In this document: in pieces, positions 27,861 to 40,033 of the stretch
Numbering within the stretch: position 1 is the stretch's first letter
Layout of the letters: every line of letters begins with the position of its first letter
DNA from: Gemmatimonadota bacterium
Lineage (GTDB): Bacteria; Gemmatimonadota; Gemmatimonadetes; Gemmatimonadales; GWC2-71-9
Length of the DNA stretch: 64,000 nucleotides
Direction: 5' to 3'
Assembly: GCA_003222085.1 (NCBI GenBank)
Contig: QHUK01000014.1
Location: 1 to 64,000, forward strand
Notes under the pieces: model-generated
The model's database searches: none
Seen by the model: the letters and a program-made list of their open reading frames with translations, nothing else
What the model was told of the DNA's origin: nothing
Program-made: the position numbers and the translations under genes

Positions 27861-30106
27861 GCCGGGCTGCCCGCGGCGAGCGGCCGATACGTCCGGCGCG
27901 TCATCTGACGCCGCCGCCACAGCCGGAGGATCCCGGCGCCGACCAACAGCACCGGCACGCCGATGACGTTGCCGTACTTGACCGCGCCACGCGTGGTCGC
28001 GCTCGTGAACACGAGCGGCGGCGGCGCGCGGTTCTTGGAGCGGATGGCGATCAGCGCGTCGTCCTGGGCGAGCCAGTCGATCGCGTTCTCGACGAACACG
28101 AGGTTCTCGGGGGAGTTGCGCGTGTAGCGGTCGCTCGCGAAGTCGCCGCTCCCGACCACCACGAGACGGCCGCGCGGGGCGCCCTTCGTGGTATCGGGTC
28201 CCGGCGCGCTCGCGAGCAGCGCCACGACCCGCCGTCGCAGGCTGTCGCGGCTGAACGCCCGCGACGGGTCGAGGAACGCCATCGTCTCCTGCACACCGCC
28301 GGCGCGGCTCGTGACCAGCAGCGGCGTCACCGTCCCGGCCGTGACAGGAGGCGTGTCGATCTGGCTCGTCCACGGCAGCAGCACGGCTTCGAGGTCGGCG
28401 TTCACCGGCGAGGCCTTCGTGCTGAGCGCCCGCAGCCAGAACGGATAGGGCACCAGCACCTGGCCGAACTGGGCCGGGATCCCGACCTGCACGTTCGACG
28501 CCAGGTCGTACACCATGTTGGAGGCGATCGAGACGCCGTACGGCTTGAGCAGCGCGTTCCACCCGACGCGCCGCGACGCCGCGAACGGCGGCCCCTGCTG
28601 GGAGAGCTGCAGTTGCATGCCGCCGGCCATCAGGAGCAGACTGCCCCCCCGGTCGAGGAACCCGCGCAGCCGGGTGACCTGGGCGTTGTCGAGCGAATCG
28701 GGCGTACCGGCGACGGCGATCACCCGAACGCCCGGGGCGATCGACGTGTCGGTCACACCGAAGGGGCGGACATCATAACGGCTCGCGAGCCGCTCGCGCA
28801 GCGCCTCGAAGCTGCGTTGGCCGCGCGCCGCCGCCGCATCGCTGATCTCGCCGAAGGCGATCACGGTTTTCTCTGGATGGGTCAGTGCCCGGATGTCGGA
28901 GGTGAGCCGGTACTCGAGATCGTTGGACTGCTGCACGAAGGGGATGGTCTTCACCCCGTCGGCGTGGCGGATCGCCAGACCCAGGTAGCCCTCCTTCACC
29001 TGCAGCTCCGCCTGCCCCAGCACGTTGAACTGGACGGGCGGGATCCCGAGGGTGCGGGCCTCCTTCATTGCGGCGCTGTCGCTCGCCGGGTCTGCGATGA
29101 CCACCTTCACCTTACCGCGCCCGGCCGCGCGGTAGTCGTTCAGGAGATCGTCGACGTCGCGCTTCAAGAACGCGACTTCGGGCGGCAGCGCCGCCGAAGC
29201 GAACAGCTTCAGGGTCACGAGGTCCGGGAGGGTGCGCAGCAGCTGACGCGTGGCGCGGGACAGTGTGAACGAATTCCCCGGCGTCAGATCGAGCCGGCCG
29301 CCGATGTGACGACCGAACAGGTTCACCACGATCGTCGCGAACGCCAGGAACACGGTGCCCAGCCGCAGCCGTCTCAGGGCCTCTCCGTGCGGCGTGACCC
29401 TGCGGGACTCGAGCGCGAAGTACGCGAAGACCAGGAACAGCACGGCGAGCGTGACGAAGTAAACCGCATCGCGCAGGTCGATCACGCCGCGGCCGATGCT
29501 CGAGAAGTGTGACAACACGCCGAGCGACGCGGCGATCGCCCCCAGCGAGGCCGGGAGACCCACGATCAGGGGATCGAGCCCGACGAGGATCAGCGCGAAC
29601 ATCACTGTCACGGCGAGAATGAAGGCGGTGATCTGGTTGCGCGTGGCGCTCGACGCCCAGACTCCGACGCCCCCGAGCCCGAGGATCAACAGGGCCGCGC
29701 CGACATATTGCGCAACCACGATCCCGAGCTGAGGCGCGGTGCCCAGCACGAGACCGAGCGGGATGGTGAGCGTGATCGCCAGCGCGAGCCAGAGGAAGAG
29801 CACCTGGCCGACGTACTTGCCGAGCAGCAGCTCCAGCTCGGTGATCGGCTGTGCCAGCACCACCTCGAGCGTACCCGAGCGGGCGTCTTCGGCGAGGGCG
29901 CGCATCGTTACCGCCGGCACGAGCAACAGGAGCACCCAGGGCAGGAAGTCGAACATCGGGCGCAGCGACGCGACGCCGTACAAGTCCAGTTGACGGAAGC
30001 AGAGGAAGCCGTTCACGGCGGTGAACACGACCAGCAGGATGTAGGCCGTCGGCTGGTCGAACAGCGCCTTCAGCTCGCGCCGTGCGATGGTCCACACCGG
30101 CCGCAT
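27857..30106 (-). CDS. ABC-2 permease fused to GldG-type auxiliary domain
   Basis: N-term WTIARRELKALFDQPTAYILLVVFTAVNGFL, LAEDARSGTLEVVLAQPITELELLLGKYVGQVLFLW; C-term GldG-like region and terminal TM. Confidence 0.85.
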   Translation of the reverse strand: MRPVWTIARRELKALFDQPTAYILLVVFTAVNGFLCFRQLDLYGVASLRPMFDFLPWVLLLLVPAVTMRALAEDARSGTLEVVLAQPITELELLLGKYVGQVLFLWLALAITLTIPLGLVLGTAPQLGIVVAQYVGAALLILGLGGVGVWASSATRNQITAFILAVTVMFALILVGLDPLIVGLPASLGAIAASLGVLSHFSSIGRGVIDLRDAVYFVTLAVLFLVFAYFALESRRVTPHGEALRRLRLGTVFLAFATIVVNLFGRHIGGRLDLTPGNSFTLSRATRQLLRTLPDLVTLKLFASAALPPEVAFLKRDVDDLLNDYRAAGRGKVKVVIADPASDSAAMKEARTLGIPPVQFNVLGQAELQVKEGYLGLAIRHADGVKTIPFVQQSNDLEYRLTSDIRALTHPEKTVIAFGEISDAAAARGQRSFEALRERLASRYDVRPFGVTDTSIAPGVRVIAVAGTPDSLDNAQVTRLRGFLDRGGSLLLMAGGMQLQLSQQGPPFAASRRVGWNALLKPYGVSIASNMVYDLASNVQVGIPAQFGQVLVPYPFWLRALSTKASPVNADLEAVLLPWTSQIDTPPVTAGTVTPLLVTSRAGGVQETMAFLDPSRAFSRDSLRRRVVALLASAPGPDTTKGAPRGRLVVVGSGDFASDRYTRNSPENLVFVENAIDWLAQDDALIAIRSKNRAPPPLVFTSATTRGAVKYGNVIGVPVLLVGAGILRLWRRRQMTRRTYRPLAAGSPA

Positions 30107-30108
30107 CG

Positions 30109-31065
30109 CTAGGCCCCCTTTTGCGTGAGCTGCTGGAACAGGTCCTCGAGGGTCCCGGCCTGCCGGTGCAGCTCGTACAGCGTCCAGCCGCGGGATTGGG
30201 CGAGCGCGAAGATCTCGGGACGCAGGTCGCGCGAGCCGTCGGCGGTGAGCGTCACGGCGACCCGGCCGTCGACCGCGACGGGTGCCGGCGTCACCCGGCG
30301 AACGCCGGACAGCCGCCCGAGGGCTTCCGCGACACCCGCCCCGGCCGCCTCGACGGCGATTTCGATCGCCCCCGCCCCCGCTCCCGCCCCCGCCGCCTTG
30401 GCGATCAGCTGGTCCACCGGTCCGTCGGCCACGATCTTCCCCCGGCTGATGATCAACAGGCGGGAGCAGGTCTGCTGCACTTCGGAAAGCACGTGGGTCG
30501 AGAGGATGACGGTGCGGTCCTTGCCGAGCGCCCCGATCAGGCGACGGATCTCGACGCGCTGGTTGGGGTCGAGCCCCTCCGTCGGCTCGTCGAGCACGAG
30601 GAGGTCGGGGCGATGTAGAATCGCCTGTGCCAGGCCCACCCGCTGCCGGAACCCCTTCGACAGCTCCGCGATCGGCCGGTAGTAGACGCTCTCGATGCCG
30701 GTCGCCGCGACTGCGGCGTCCATCGCCTGCCCGCGGGGCGGGCCCGCGAGCTCGCGCAGGTCCGCGATGAAGGCGAGGTAGTCGTGGACCAGCATGTCTT
30801 CGTACAGGGGGTTGTTCTCGGCGAGGTACCCGATGCGGCGCTTCGCCGCCCGGCCTGAGTCCGCGAGCGGGACGCCGTCGAGGCTGATCGTGCCGGCGTC
30901 CGGCTCGTAAAACTGCGTGATCATGCGCATGGTCGTGGACTTGCCCGCCCCGTTCGGACCGAGGAAGCCCACCACCTGACCGCGGTCGATCGCAAATGAG
31001 ACCTGGTCGACCGCCGTAACGCCGCCGAATCGCTTAGAAATGCCGTCGACAGACAGGAAGGGCAT
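30109..31065 (-). CDS. ABC transporter ATP-binding protein (GldA-like)
   Basis: Walker A GPNGAGKSTTMRMITQF; LSKGFRQRVGLAQAILHRPDLLVLDEPTEGLDPNQ. Confidence 0.93.
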   Translation of the reverse strand: MPFLSVDGISKRFGGVTAVDQVSFAIDRGQVVGFLGPNGAGKSTTMRMITQFYEPDAGTISLDGVPLADSGRAAKRRIGYLAENNPLYEDMLVHDYLAFIADLRELAGPPRGQAMDAAVAATGIESVYYRPIAELSKGFRQRVGLAQAILHRPDLLVLDEPTEGLDPNQRVEIRRLIGALGKDRTVILSTHVLSEVQQTCSRLLIISRGKIVADGPVDQLIAKAAGAGAGAGAIEIAVEAAGAGVAEALGRLSGVRRVTPAPVAVDGRVAVTLTADGSRDLRPEIFALAQSRGWTLYELHRQAGTLEDLFQQLTQKGA

Positions 31066-31125
31066 ACGCGGACAGATGCTAACAGCCCCCCGCCCGGTTC
31101 TTCAAGCCCCCGCCTGGGGCGTTTC

Positions 31126-32265
31126 TTACAGAGACTTAAGGAAGGCGACGAGCGCCGCGCGGTCGGCCGGTGGCAGGGCCTTGAAGCGGTCGCGTGCGCC
31201 GGCCCCCTCCCCACCGTGCAGCTCGATCGCCTGCTCGAGCGTGGTCGCTCGGCCGTCGTGGAGGAAGTGCTCCGCACCGCGGAGGTCGAGGAGCGGCTCC
31301 GTGCGGAAGTCCGCCGGGGTGGCGAGGCCGAGGCAGATGTCGGCCAGCTCGGCTCCCATATCGTGCAGCAGCAGGTCGGTATAGGCGGCGAACGTCCGGT
31401 ACCGCAAGGCCGGCACCGGGCTGTCCCCGGTGCGGAGCGTCGGGATGTGGCAGGTCGCGCACCCGATCCGGGAGAAGAGGTCGCGGCCGCGCCGCCCGTC
31501 CTTGCCCACCTTCAACGGCGTCGGCGGCGCGAGGAAGCGCACGAAGTCGTCGGTGAGGTCGAGCGCCTCCTGGGTGATCTCGGGGTCGGCCGCGGGGTCG
31601 ACGCCGGCCGGGATCGGCTTGCCCCCGATGTCCTCCTCGGTCGGCTGCTGCGGGTTGGTGACGCTCATCTCCGCCGCGAACGCGCCCGCGTTGAACTCCC
31701 GCAGGGTGGGGACGAACGCTTTGCGGCCGAACCGGCCGATGCGGCCGTCCAGGGAGCGGTTGGGCCGTCCTCTGACCCCATCGTGGTTCCGGTCGCCGGG
31801 GTCCGCGTAGGCGAGGAGAACGGAGTCGGGCACGAGGTCGAGCAGGCCGCGGCCGAAGATGACCGGCGACGTCCGCATCGCCCGCGCCGTCGCCGACGGG
31901 GGAAAGGGCTCCTGGTCGATGCCGAGGGCCTGCTTGAGGGCGGGGGTGGTGTGCTGCTGAATCACCGGTCCCCCCTCCTGGGCGAGTGGGTCGCAGAAAG
32001 GACTGTGGAACGCGGTAGCGTGGACTTCGACTTCGTCGCCGCGCCCGCCCGCCGGATCCTCGTGGCACTCGCCGCAGCCGGTCGCGTTGAAGAGGGGACC
32101 GAGCCCCGTCTCGGGTGTGAACACGCTGTCGAACACGACCTTCCCCCGGTTGAACCGGTCGCGCTCCGTCTTCGAGAGCTGGGGGAGGGGATCGCCCGGC
32201 TTGACGGGCTTCTGACAGCCTACCGCGACGAGTAAGAGAGCGACCGCGACCCGCGGCCGGGTCAC
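31126..32265 (-). CDS. Di-haem oxidoreductase family (DUF1111) lipoprotein
   Basis: Two CxxCH motifs (GCGECHEDP; GCATCHIPT); lipobox LLVAVGC; FLHDGRATTLEQAIELHGGEG. Confidence 0.9.
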   Translation of the reverse strand: MTRPRVAVALLLVAVGCQKPVKPGDPLPQLSKTERDRFNRGKVVFDSVFTPETGLGPLFNATGCGECHEDPAGGRGDEVEVHATAFHSPFCDPLAQEGGPVIQQHTTPALKQALGIDQEPFPPSATARAMRTSPVIFGRGLLDLVPDSVLLAYADPGDRNHDGVRGRPNRSLDGRIGRFGRKAFVPTLREFNAGAFAAEMSVTNPQQPTEEDIGGKPIPAGVDPAADPEITQEALDLTDDFVRFLAPPTPLKVGKDGRRGRDLFSRIGCATCHIPTLRTGDSPVPALRYRTFAAYTDLLLHDMGAELADICLGLATPADFRTEPLLDLRGAEHFLHDGRATTLEQAIELHGGEGAGARDRFKALPPADRAALVAFLKSL

Positions 32266-32621
32266 GGTGTGCTCACCGCGAGCTTTTCGATGCGATCGGC
32301 GACCAGCCCCGTGGGGGTGCGTCGACACTCGGTGCGCACGACGTCGCCGGGCTTCAAGTCGGCGAGGCGGGGCGCCCCGCCGGCGGCCACGAGCTGTGTC
32401 GTCGGTGCCGTGGTCATCCGCACGACCCGCAGGGACATACCGACCCCGGTGATCAGCTCGAGCGTACCGGTCCGCGCGTTGACGGCGCGAATGGTGCCGC
32501 GGTAGGTGTACGACGCCGCCGGCTGCGCCGAGTTGAGCGCGCGCCAATCCGCCGGGGCGGAGGTGATCAGCGGCACCAGCAGGATGGCGGTCAGCGCCGC
32601 CGTTCGGATCTCACGTCGCAT
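32262..32621 (-). CDS. Exported hypothetical protein (OB/DUF5666-like)
   Basis: Signal peptide MRREIRTAALTAILLVPLITSAPA; TYRGTIRAVNARTGTLELITGVGMSLRVV; overlaps the DUF1111 start. Confidence 0.55.
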   Translation of the reverse strand: MRREIRTAALTAILLVPLITSAPADWRALNSAQPAASYTYRGTIRAVNARTGTLELITGVGMSLRVVRMTTAPTTQLVAAGGAPRLADLKPGDVVRTECRRTPTGLVADRIEKLAVSTP

Positions 32622-32690
32622 GCGCGCCTCCAGGGTCGCGTTCTTCGACTCGCATTGTAGGCGGTCGGACCGGACGGCGTCAACCGTGGC

Positions 32691-34982
<2,292 letters not shown>

Positions 34983-35017
34983 GAGGTGAGGAGGAGGCTG
35001 CGACGAGTCATCGAGTC

Positions 35018-36763
35018 CTAGTATTCCAGCTCGTGCCGGGTGTACACCTCACCCCGGCGCACCACCAGCGCGATCCGGCGGACGTTGCGGATCTCGGCGA
35101 GCGGATCGGCGTCCAGCACGACCAGGTCGGCCACGGCGCCGGCGGTGACGGTGCCGGTGCTGTCGAGCCCGAGCGCCCGGGCCGCGCTCGCGGTCGCGGC
35201 GACGAGCACATCGCGCGGTGCGAGGCCCGACGCCTGCATCGCCTCGAGCTCCATGAACACCGACGCGCCGTGCAGCGTCAGCGGGTTGCCGGCATCGGTG
35301 CCGAGGGCGACGGGAATGCCGGCGTCGTGGACCCGTTTGAGGTTCGCCTGCGCCTGGGCGAACGATCGCCCGGTCCGGGCGGTGCGCTCCTCGAGCGCGG
35401 CGCTGCTGGGTCGCTGCGCCGGAGCCACGGTGTCGGTCGCGAGCGCCCTGGCGCGGGTCGCGGGATCGACGCACGCCAGCGGCTGCCGCTCGCCAGCGAA
35501 GTGTCGCGCCGCCACCTGGCGATAGCCATCGGGGACCATGAGCGTCGGGACGTAGATCGTGCCCTGGCGCCGGGCGAGGGTCAGGAACTCGTCGTCCACG
35601 GGAGCGGTCCAAACGGAGTGTACCAGCACCCGCGCCCCGGCACGCAGCGCGTCTTTCGCTTCCCACAGGCCCGTGGCGTGCACGATGAGGGGCAGCCCGA
35701 CCTTGCGAGCTTCGTCGCCGGCGGCGCGCACCAGGGCGGACACGCGCGCCGTGTCGGGCGGCTGCGGCGGCATGATGTACCACACCTTGATGGCCGCGGC
35801 ACCCCACGTCTTGTGCGCGCGTACCGCCTGCCGCACGGTGGCCTCGTCCGCCATATAGATGAATTGGCGTTGGTCGGGCAGGTTGAGCCAGAAGTCGATG
35901 GTCGAGAGGAGCGACCCGGCGGCCCTGACCCGCGGGGCCGTCGTGCTCCGGGCCGTCCGCTCCTGGAGCTCGAGGGTCCAGGGATAACCGCCCACGTCGA
36001 AGACCGAGGTGACGCCGCTGCACAAGTAGGAGCGGAAGAACCGTTCGGGTCGGGCGTGCAGCTCCGCCTCGACCACCTCGTAGGGGTAGCGATCCCGCAG
36101 GTCCAACGCGTCGGGTCGGCCGTCGACCCAGCCCGTTTGGGAGAAGTGTACGTGAGTGTCGATCAATCCCGGGATGATCCATTTGCCGGTGGCGCTCACG
36201 GTGTCGGCGTCGGCCGGCACCGGGCAGGTGGCGCGCGGGCCCGCGCAGGCGATCCGGCCCTCACGCATCACGACGACGGCGTTCCGGACCGCCGCCGCGG
36301 CGGTGCCGTCCACGAGCGTGGCGCCGACGATCGCGATCGGTGGGGGCGCCGCGTCGGGAGTCGGGAAGGCGGTCGTCACCGCAACCTTCCAGCCTGCGGG
36401 CGTCCGGACCAGCACGCGCTCGCTCACGCCGCGTGCGCTGCCGCTCGAGTCGACGACGCGGTAGCGGTACACGCCGTACGCCACGTCCGGCGTCACGGGT
36501 ACGATGCGGAAGTGCGTCGCGACGAGCGTGTCCGGCCAGCCGGCGCCGGCTCCCCGGGCGAACTCCTCGTATCCCTGGCGGAGCCCGTCCGGACCCACGC
36601 GGGCGAGCGCCGGCGTCTGGAGGTAGTGGGAGAGGTAAGCCGCGCGATCGCGCGCGTGGATCGCTGCGATGTTGTCGCGGAAGGCGTCGAGCGGCGCGCC
36701 CTGACCTGGGAGCGGAGCGGCGGTGGGGAGCAGGCCGAGCGCGACGGCGACGATCGGTCTCAA
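35018..36763 (-). CDS. Amidohydrolase family protein with N-terminal SnoaL/NTF2-like domain
   Basis: GKWIIPGLIDTHVHFSQTGW, ALGTDAGNPLTLHGASVFMELEAM, GTVTAGAVADLVVLDADPL; TTGA overlap start. Confidence 0.88.
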   Translation of the reverse strand: MRPIVAVALGLLPTAAPLPGQGAPLDAFRDNIAAIHARDRAAYLSHYLQTPALARVGPDGLRQGYEEFARGAGAGWPDTLVATHFRIVPVTPDVAYGVYRYRVVDSSGSARGVSERVLVRTPAGWKVAVTTAFPTPDAAPPPIAIVGATLVDGTAAAAVRNAVVVMREGRIACAGPRATCPVPADADTVSATGKWIIPGLIDTHVHFSQTGWVDGRPDALDLRDRYPYEVVEAELHARPERFFRSYLCSGVTSVFDVGGYPWTLELQERTARSTTAPRVRAAGSLLSTIDFWLNLPDQRQFIYMADEATVRQAVRAHKTWGAAAIKVWYIMPPQPPDTARVSALVRAAGDEARKVGLPLIVHATGLWEAKDALRAGARVLVHSVWTAPVDDEFLTLARRQGTIYVPTLMVPDGYRQVAARHFAGERQPLACVDPATRARALATDTVAPAQRPSSAALEERTARTGRSFAQAQANLKRVHDAGIPVALGTDAGNPLTLHGASVFMELEAMQASGLAPRDVLVAATASAARALGLDSTGTVTAGAVADLVVLDADPLAEIRNVRRIALVVRRGEVYTRHELEY

Positions 36764-37509
36764 AGCTTCGCGGCGTGACGCCACCGCTCTGCGATGACGG
36801 CATGTCCGGCGGGCGTGGGGTGGACGCCATCGGCGGCCCAGTACTGCGGGGCGATCTTCCGCGCCAATTCGTCGAACACCTGCTGGAGTGGCACGAACGC
36901 CGCTCCCGCGCGGTGGGCGACGCGCTCGGCTGCCGCCCGACGCTGGTCGAATTCCGGAAACCACCGATCGTCCACGGCGCCGCAGCGCAGCACGAACGGC
37001 TCGAGCACGATGAGCCGCGCGCGCGGCAGGGTGCGCCGGGTCTCATCGAGCAGGGCGGCGTACTGATTCTCGTAGTCCTCGACGGTGCCGGTGTAACCCT
37101 TCCCGAGCTTGTGCCAGAAATCGTTCACGCCGATCAGGATGCTCAGCACGTCCGGTGCCAGAGCCAGCGTGTCGGCGGCCCACCGCGCCGCGAGGTCCGG
37201 TACTTTGTTGCCGCTGACGCCGCGATTGTAGAACCTCAGGCCACGATCGGGGTGTGACGCGAGCGCGGCTGAAGCGACGAGCAGCGGATACCCCGAGCCG
37301 AGGGCGCGCGCCGCGTTCGGGTCGGTGGCGGCTCGGTCCCGACCGGCGTCGGTGATCGAGTCGCCCTGGAAGAGGATCACGGTGCCGTCCGCCGGCGGAT
37401 GAGACCGAGTCCGGGGCCCGTCGGCTCGCCCTGTGTGGGGCCAGAGGCCGGCGCCGACGAGCGTGCCGGCAGCGCTTACGAACTCGCGTCGCGTGACGTC
37501 GTGGGTCAT
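36760..37509 (-). CDS. SGNH/GDSL hydrolase, exported (Tat-like leader)
   Basis: TRREFVSAAGTLVGAGLW; VILFQGDSITDAGRDR; ILIGVNDFWHKLGKGYTG; ADGVHPTPAGHAVIAERW. Confidence 0.92.
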   Translation of the reverse strand: MTHDVTRREFVSAAGTLVGAGLWPHTGRADGPRTRSHPPADGTVILFQGDSITDAGRDRAATDPNAARALGSGYPLLVASAALASHPDRGLRFYNRGVSGNKVPDLAARWAADTLALAPDVLSILIGVNDFWHKLGKGYTGTVEDYENQYAALLDETRRTLPRARLIVLEPFVLRCGAVDDRWFPEFDQRRAAAERVAHRAGAAFVPLQQVFDELARKIAPQYWAADGVHPTPAGHAVIAERWRHAAKL

Positions 37510-37511
37510 CC

Positions 37512-38792
37512 TCATCTGCCTTTCACACTGGCGTACACCAGCCGCTGAAACTGGGCGTCCAGCGACCACGCGGGCGGGAGGTACTGGGTCCAGACCATCG
37601 CGACCAGATCGGTCTGGGGATCGACCCAGAAAAACGTCGTCGCGCCCCCCGCCCAGCGGAGCGTACCTGGTGATCCGGGGACCATGGTGTCCGAATCCAC
37701 CCGCACGGCACCTCCGTACCCGAAGCCGTTTTTTCCTGGGGGCCAGTCGGGGGCGACCGTGATCGGCGTGAGCCCGGGCGGCAGGTGGTCCCGCATCATC
37801 ATGGCCACGGTTTCGCGCTTGAGGACCCGATGTCCGTCCAGCTCGCCGCCCTTCAACAGCATCTGGGCGAATCGGAGGTAGTCGCTCGCGGTCGATAGCA
37901 ACCCGCCTCCCCCGGAGAGCATTTTGCCCTCAGAGGTATACTCCGGTGCGATCAAGGGCGCAGACGCCTGCAGTTTTCCATCGGGGCCGCGCGTGTAAAG
38001 TGTGGCCAGATGACCTTCCATCCCGGGCGTGAGGTGGAAGGCGGTCATCGACATCCCAAGAGGCCGGAAGAGGGCGCTATCGAGGTAGCGATCGAACGTC
38101 ATGCCTGACACCACTTCAACGATGCGGGCGAGGACATCGATGGAATAGCCGTAGTTCCATCGGGACCCTGGGGAGAATGCCAACGGGAGGTGCGCCAGGC
38201 TGTCGGACAGCTGGGCGAGAGTCCAGTGGGGGTTGTTGAGGCCCGCGCGGCGATAGATCGAATCGGCGGGCGTGTTGCCGATAAAGCCGTAGGTCAGCCC
38301 CGAGGTGTGCGTGAGCAGGTCGGCGATGGTCACGGGCCGCTCGGGATCGCGCAGCACCGGCGTCGCGGCCCCACCGCCGGCGTAGACCTTCACCCCGGCG
38401 AAAGCGGGAATGTATTTCGAGACCGGGTCGTCGAGGCGCAGCTTCTTACGCTCGTACAGCTGCATGACGGCCGTGCTCGTGATCGGCTTGGTCAGGGAGT
38501 AGATCCGAAACACCGCGTCCGGGCTCATGGCGTGCTGGTGCTCCGCATCCATCCAGCCCACGGAGGACAGGTACGCCAGCTTGCCGTGCCGAGCGACTAC
38601 GGTGAGGAGGCCGGGAAATTGTCCGGAGTCCACATACGATTGCAGCGTTGTTGTGATGCGCTCAAGTGCGGTGGCCGAGAGGCCGACCTCCTCGGGACGG
38701 GCGCGGGGGAGGCCCTGTGCAATGACGGATTCCGTCAGGAGACAGCACGACACGAGCGTGGAGAGGGCTCTGACCGTCGGCTGAGGAGTCAT
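37512..38792 (-). CDS. Serine hydrolase (beta-lactamase/class C-like)
   Basis: FRIYSLTKPITSTAVMQLYE (SxxK), NYGYSIDVLARIVE (YxN-type), GGATTFFWVDP. Confidence 0.9.
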   Translation of the reverse strand: MTPQPTVRALSTLVSCCLLTESVIAQGLPRARPEEVGLSATALERITTTLQSYVDSGQFPGLLTVVARHGKLAYLSSVGWMDAEHQHAMSPDAVFRIYSLTKPITSTAVMQLYERKKLRLDDPVSKYIPAFAGVKVYAGGGAATPVLRDPERPVTIADLLTHTSGLTYGFIGNTPADSIYRRAGLNNPHWTLAQLSDSLAHLPLAFSPGSRWNYGYSIDVLARIVEVVSGMTFDRYLDSALFRPLGMSMTAFHLTPGMEGHLATLYTRGPDGKLQASAPLIAPEYTSEGKMLSGGGGLLSTASDYLRFAQMLLKGGELDGHRVLKRETVAMMMRDHLPPGLTPITVAPDWPPGKNGFGYGGAVRVDSDTMVPGSPGTLRWAGGATTFFWVDPQTDLVAMVWTQYLPPAWSLDAQFQRLVYASVKGR

Positions 38793-38814
38793 CGGCCTTG
38801 CGCGTGAAGGGGAT

Positions 38815-38884
38815 TGGCCCCGGTGGATTCGAACCACCATACCCAGATCCAAAGTCTGGTGTCCTGCCGTTGGACGAGGGGCCA
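38815..38884 (-). tRNA. tRNA-Gln (anticodon TTG)
   Basis: Reverse complement TGGCCCCTCGTCCAACGGCAGGACACCAGACTTTGGATCTGGGTATGGTGGTTCGAATCCACCGGGGCCA folds as a cloverleaf; anticodon loop CTTTGGA. Confidence 0.93.
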
Positions 38885-38887
38885 GCG
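38851..38887. repeat. 37-bp direct repeat copy 1 (5' half of tRNA-Gln; putative att)
   Basis: aaagtctggtgtcctgccgttggacgaggggccagcg, identical at 40034-40070. Confidence 0.95.
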
Positions 38888-38936
38888 ATGTCGCAGGGTC
38901 CTAACTTAGCGACTCGCTCGACGGCGCGGCACCCGT

Positions 38937-38958
38937 CAACTATGCCGCAACTATGCCG
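38937..38958. repeat. Tandem 11-mer CAACTATGCCG x2
   Basis: Read directly: caactatgccgcaactatgccg, ~50 bp inside the mini-island edge. Confidence 0.9.
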
Positions 38959-39074
38959 TTCACGTTGATCCTCGTCGGCGTCTCGACCGGCGGCCGAAGT
39001 CGTTTGACGCGATAGCGCTCAGGGTGTAGATAAACCAAGGGGCTGCCCATGGGAGGCCTAACATCTCGGCGCCG

Positions 39075-39716
39075 ATGTCGCGTTTGCTGGACCTTCGCCT
39101 CCGCTGGCACGTGTTCCGGTGTCGGCGGCAGAGCGACACGTCTTCCCGTTTCCTGCTCCAACTCGCTCGCTGGGTCGCGAGCACTCCGCGCGCGCCGGAC
39201 GCGCCACCCTTGCTCGAGATCGGGACGCGGAGCGGAGGTTCGGCACTCCTGATGCTTCGAGTGCTGGAGATGATGTACCGAGGCGAAGGCCGTCCACCCA
39301 CGGTCTTGACTGTGGACCCTTATGGGGCCCGCCCGATCGAGGGGGCCTCCTTCGTCTATGACGAACGGTTCTACCGAGCGATGAAGCGCAACCTCGCTGG
39401 GTTCGCGAACCACGTCCACTACATGATGGATTCCGAGCTATTTCTACGTGAGCTGGACAACCTCTACGTCTGGGGCGACGGAGCGAAGCGGCCGCTCAAT
39501 CGGTTCACCCTTGTTTACTTAGACGGCAGTCACGATCCGGAGATCGTGTGGTTTGAGATCGAGCGACTGCTTCCCCGTGTGATCCCTGGTGGGTTTCTCA
39601 TTGTGGACGACACGGACTGGTTTGGGGGCGAGACACGTCGCCGGCTCGAAGCCGCCGCCCCCCAGTTCGACGTGCAAGTGAGTCACCACGGCAAGCAGAC
39701 CCTGGTGGAGGTCTAG
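39075..39716 (+). CDS. Class I SAM-dependent methyltransferase (methyltransferase_24/CmcI-like)
   Basis: PPLLEIGTRSGGSALLMLRVLEMM...TVDPYG...LVYLDGSHDPEIVWFEIERLLPRVIPGGFLIVDDTDWFGGETRRR. Confidence 0.8.
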   Translation: MSRLLDLRLRWHVFRCRRQSDTSSRFLLQLARWVASTPRAPDAPPLLEIGTRSGGSALLMLRVLEMMYRGEGRPPTVLTVDPYGARPIEGASFVYDERFYRAMKRNLAGFANHVHYMMDSELFLRELDNLYVWGDGAKRPLNRFTLVYLDGSHDPEIVWFEIERLLPRVIPGGFLIVDDTDWFGGETRRRLEAAAPQFDVQVSHHGKQTLVEV

Positions 39717-39840
39717 CGCTGCGCCGCCGCGGCCGAGCCCAAGCCTTCGTCCGTCCTCCCGAGTGCGGTCGTCCTGACCGTTAGGGGATTGGCCCCCAAT
39801 TGGGCCGACGCGTCGACTCGTACTCGGCCCCTCGTGCGGA

Positions 39841-40033
39841 TCATGGATCCGGCAGTTGGCCACCCCAGTACCAGCTCCCAATTGCATCCTGCCAGGTCAC
39901 ATAAGGGAGTCCGTTGCTCGCGCCCAGGCCGATCACTTGCAGGTAGCTGCTATTGCCGCTACCGGTCGCGACAGCGCTGAATGGAACGCCGGGATCGGGC
40001 AGTTGGCCGGCCCAGTGCCAGGGTGCGTTTCCA
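39841..40033 (-). pseudogene. 5'-truncated PLL-type lectin/tectonin-like repeat gene (C-terminal remnant)
   Basis: GNAPWHWAGQLPDPGVPFSAVATGSGNSSYLQVIGLGASNGLPYVTWQDAIGSWYWGGQLPDP*: one repeat unit plus flanks, with no start; the frame runs into the duplicated tRNA segment. Confidence 0.6.

Noticed and set aside
38793-38852. N-terminal extension MDLGMVVRIHRGQSPSRARP of the serine hydrolase ORF
   Set aside because: Reads through tRNA-Gln; the real start is the ATG at 38792 giving MTPQPTVRALSTLVSCCLLTESVIAQ.
38888-40033. Considered as an IS element or transposon
   Set aside because: No transposase, terminal inverted repeats or short target duplications; boundaries are the tRNA-derived direct repeat.
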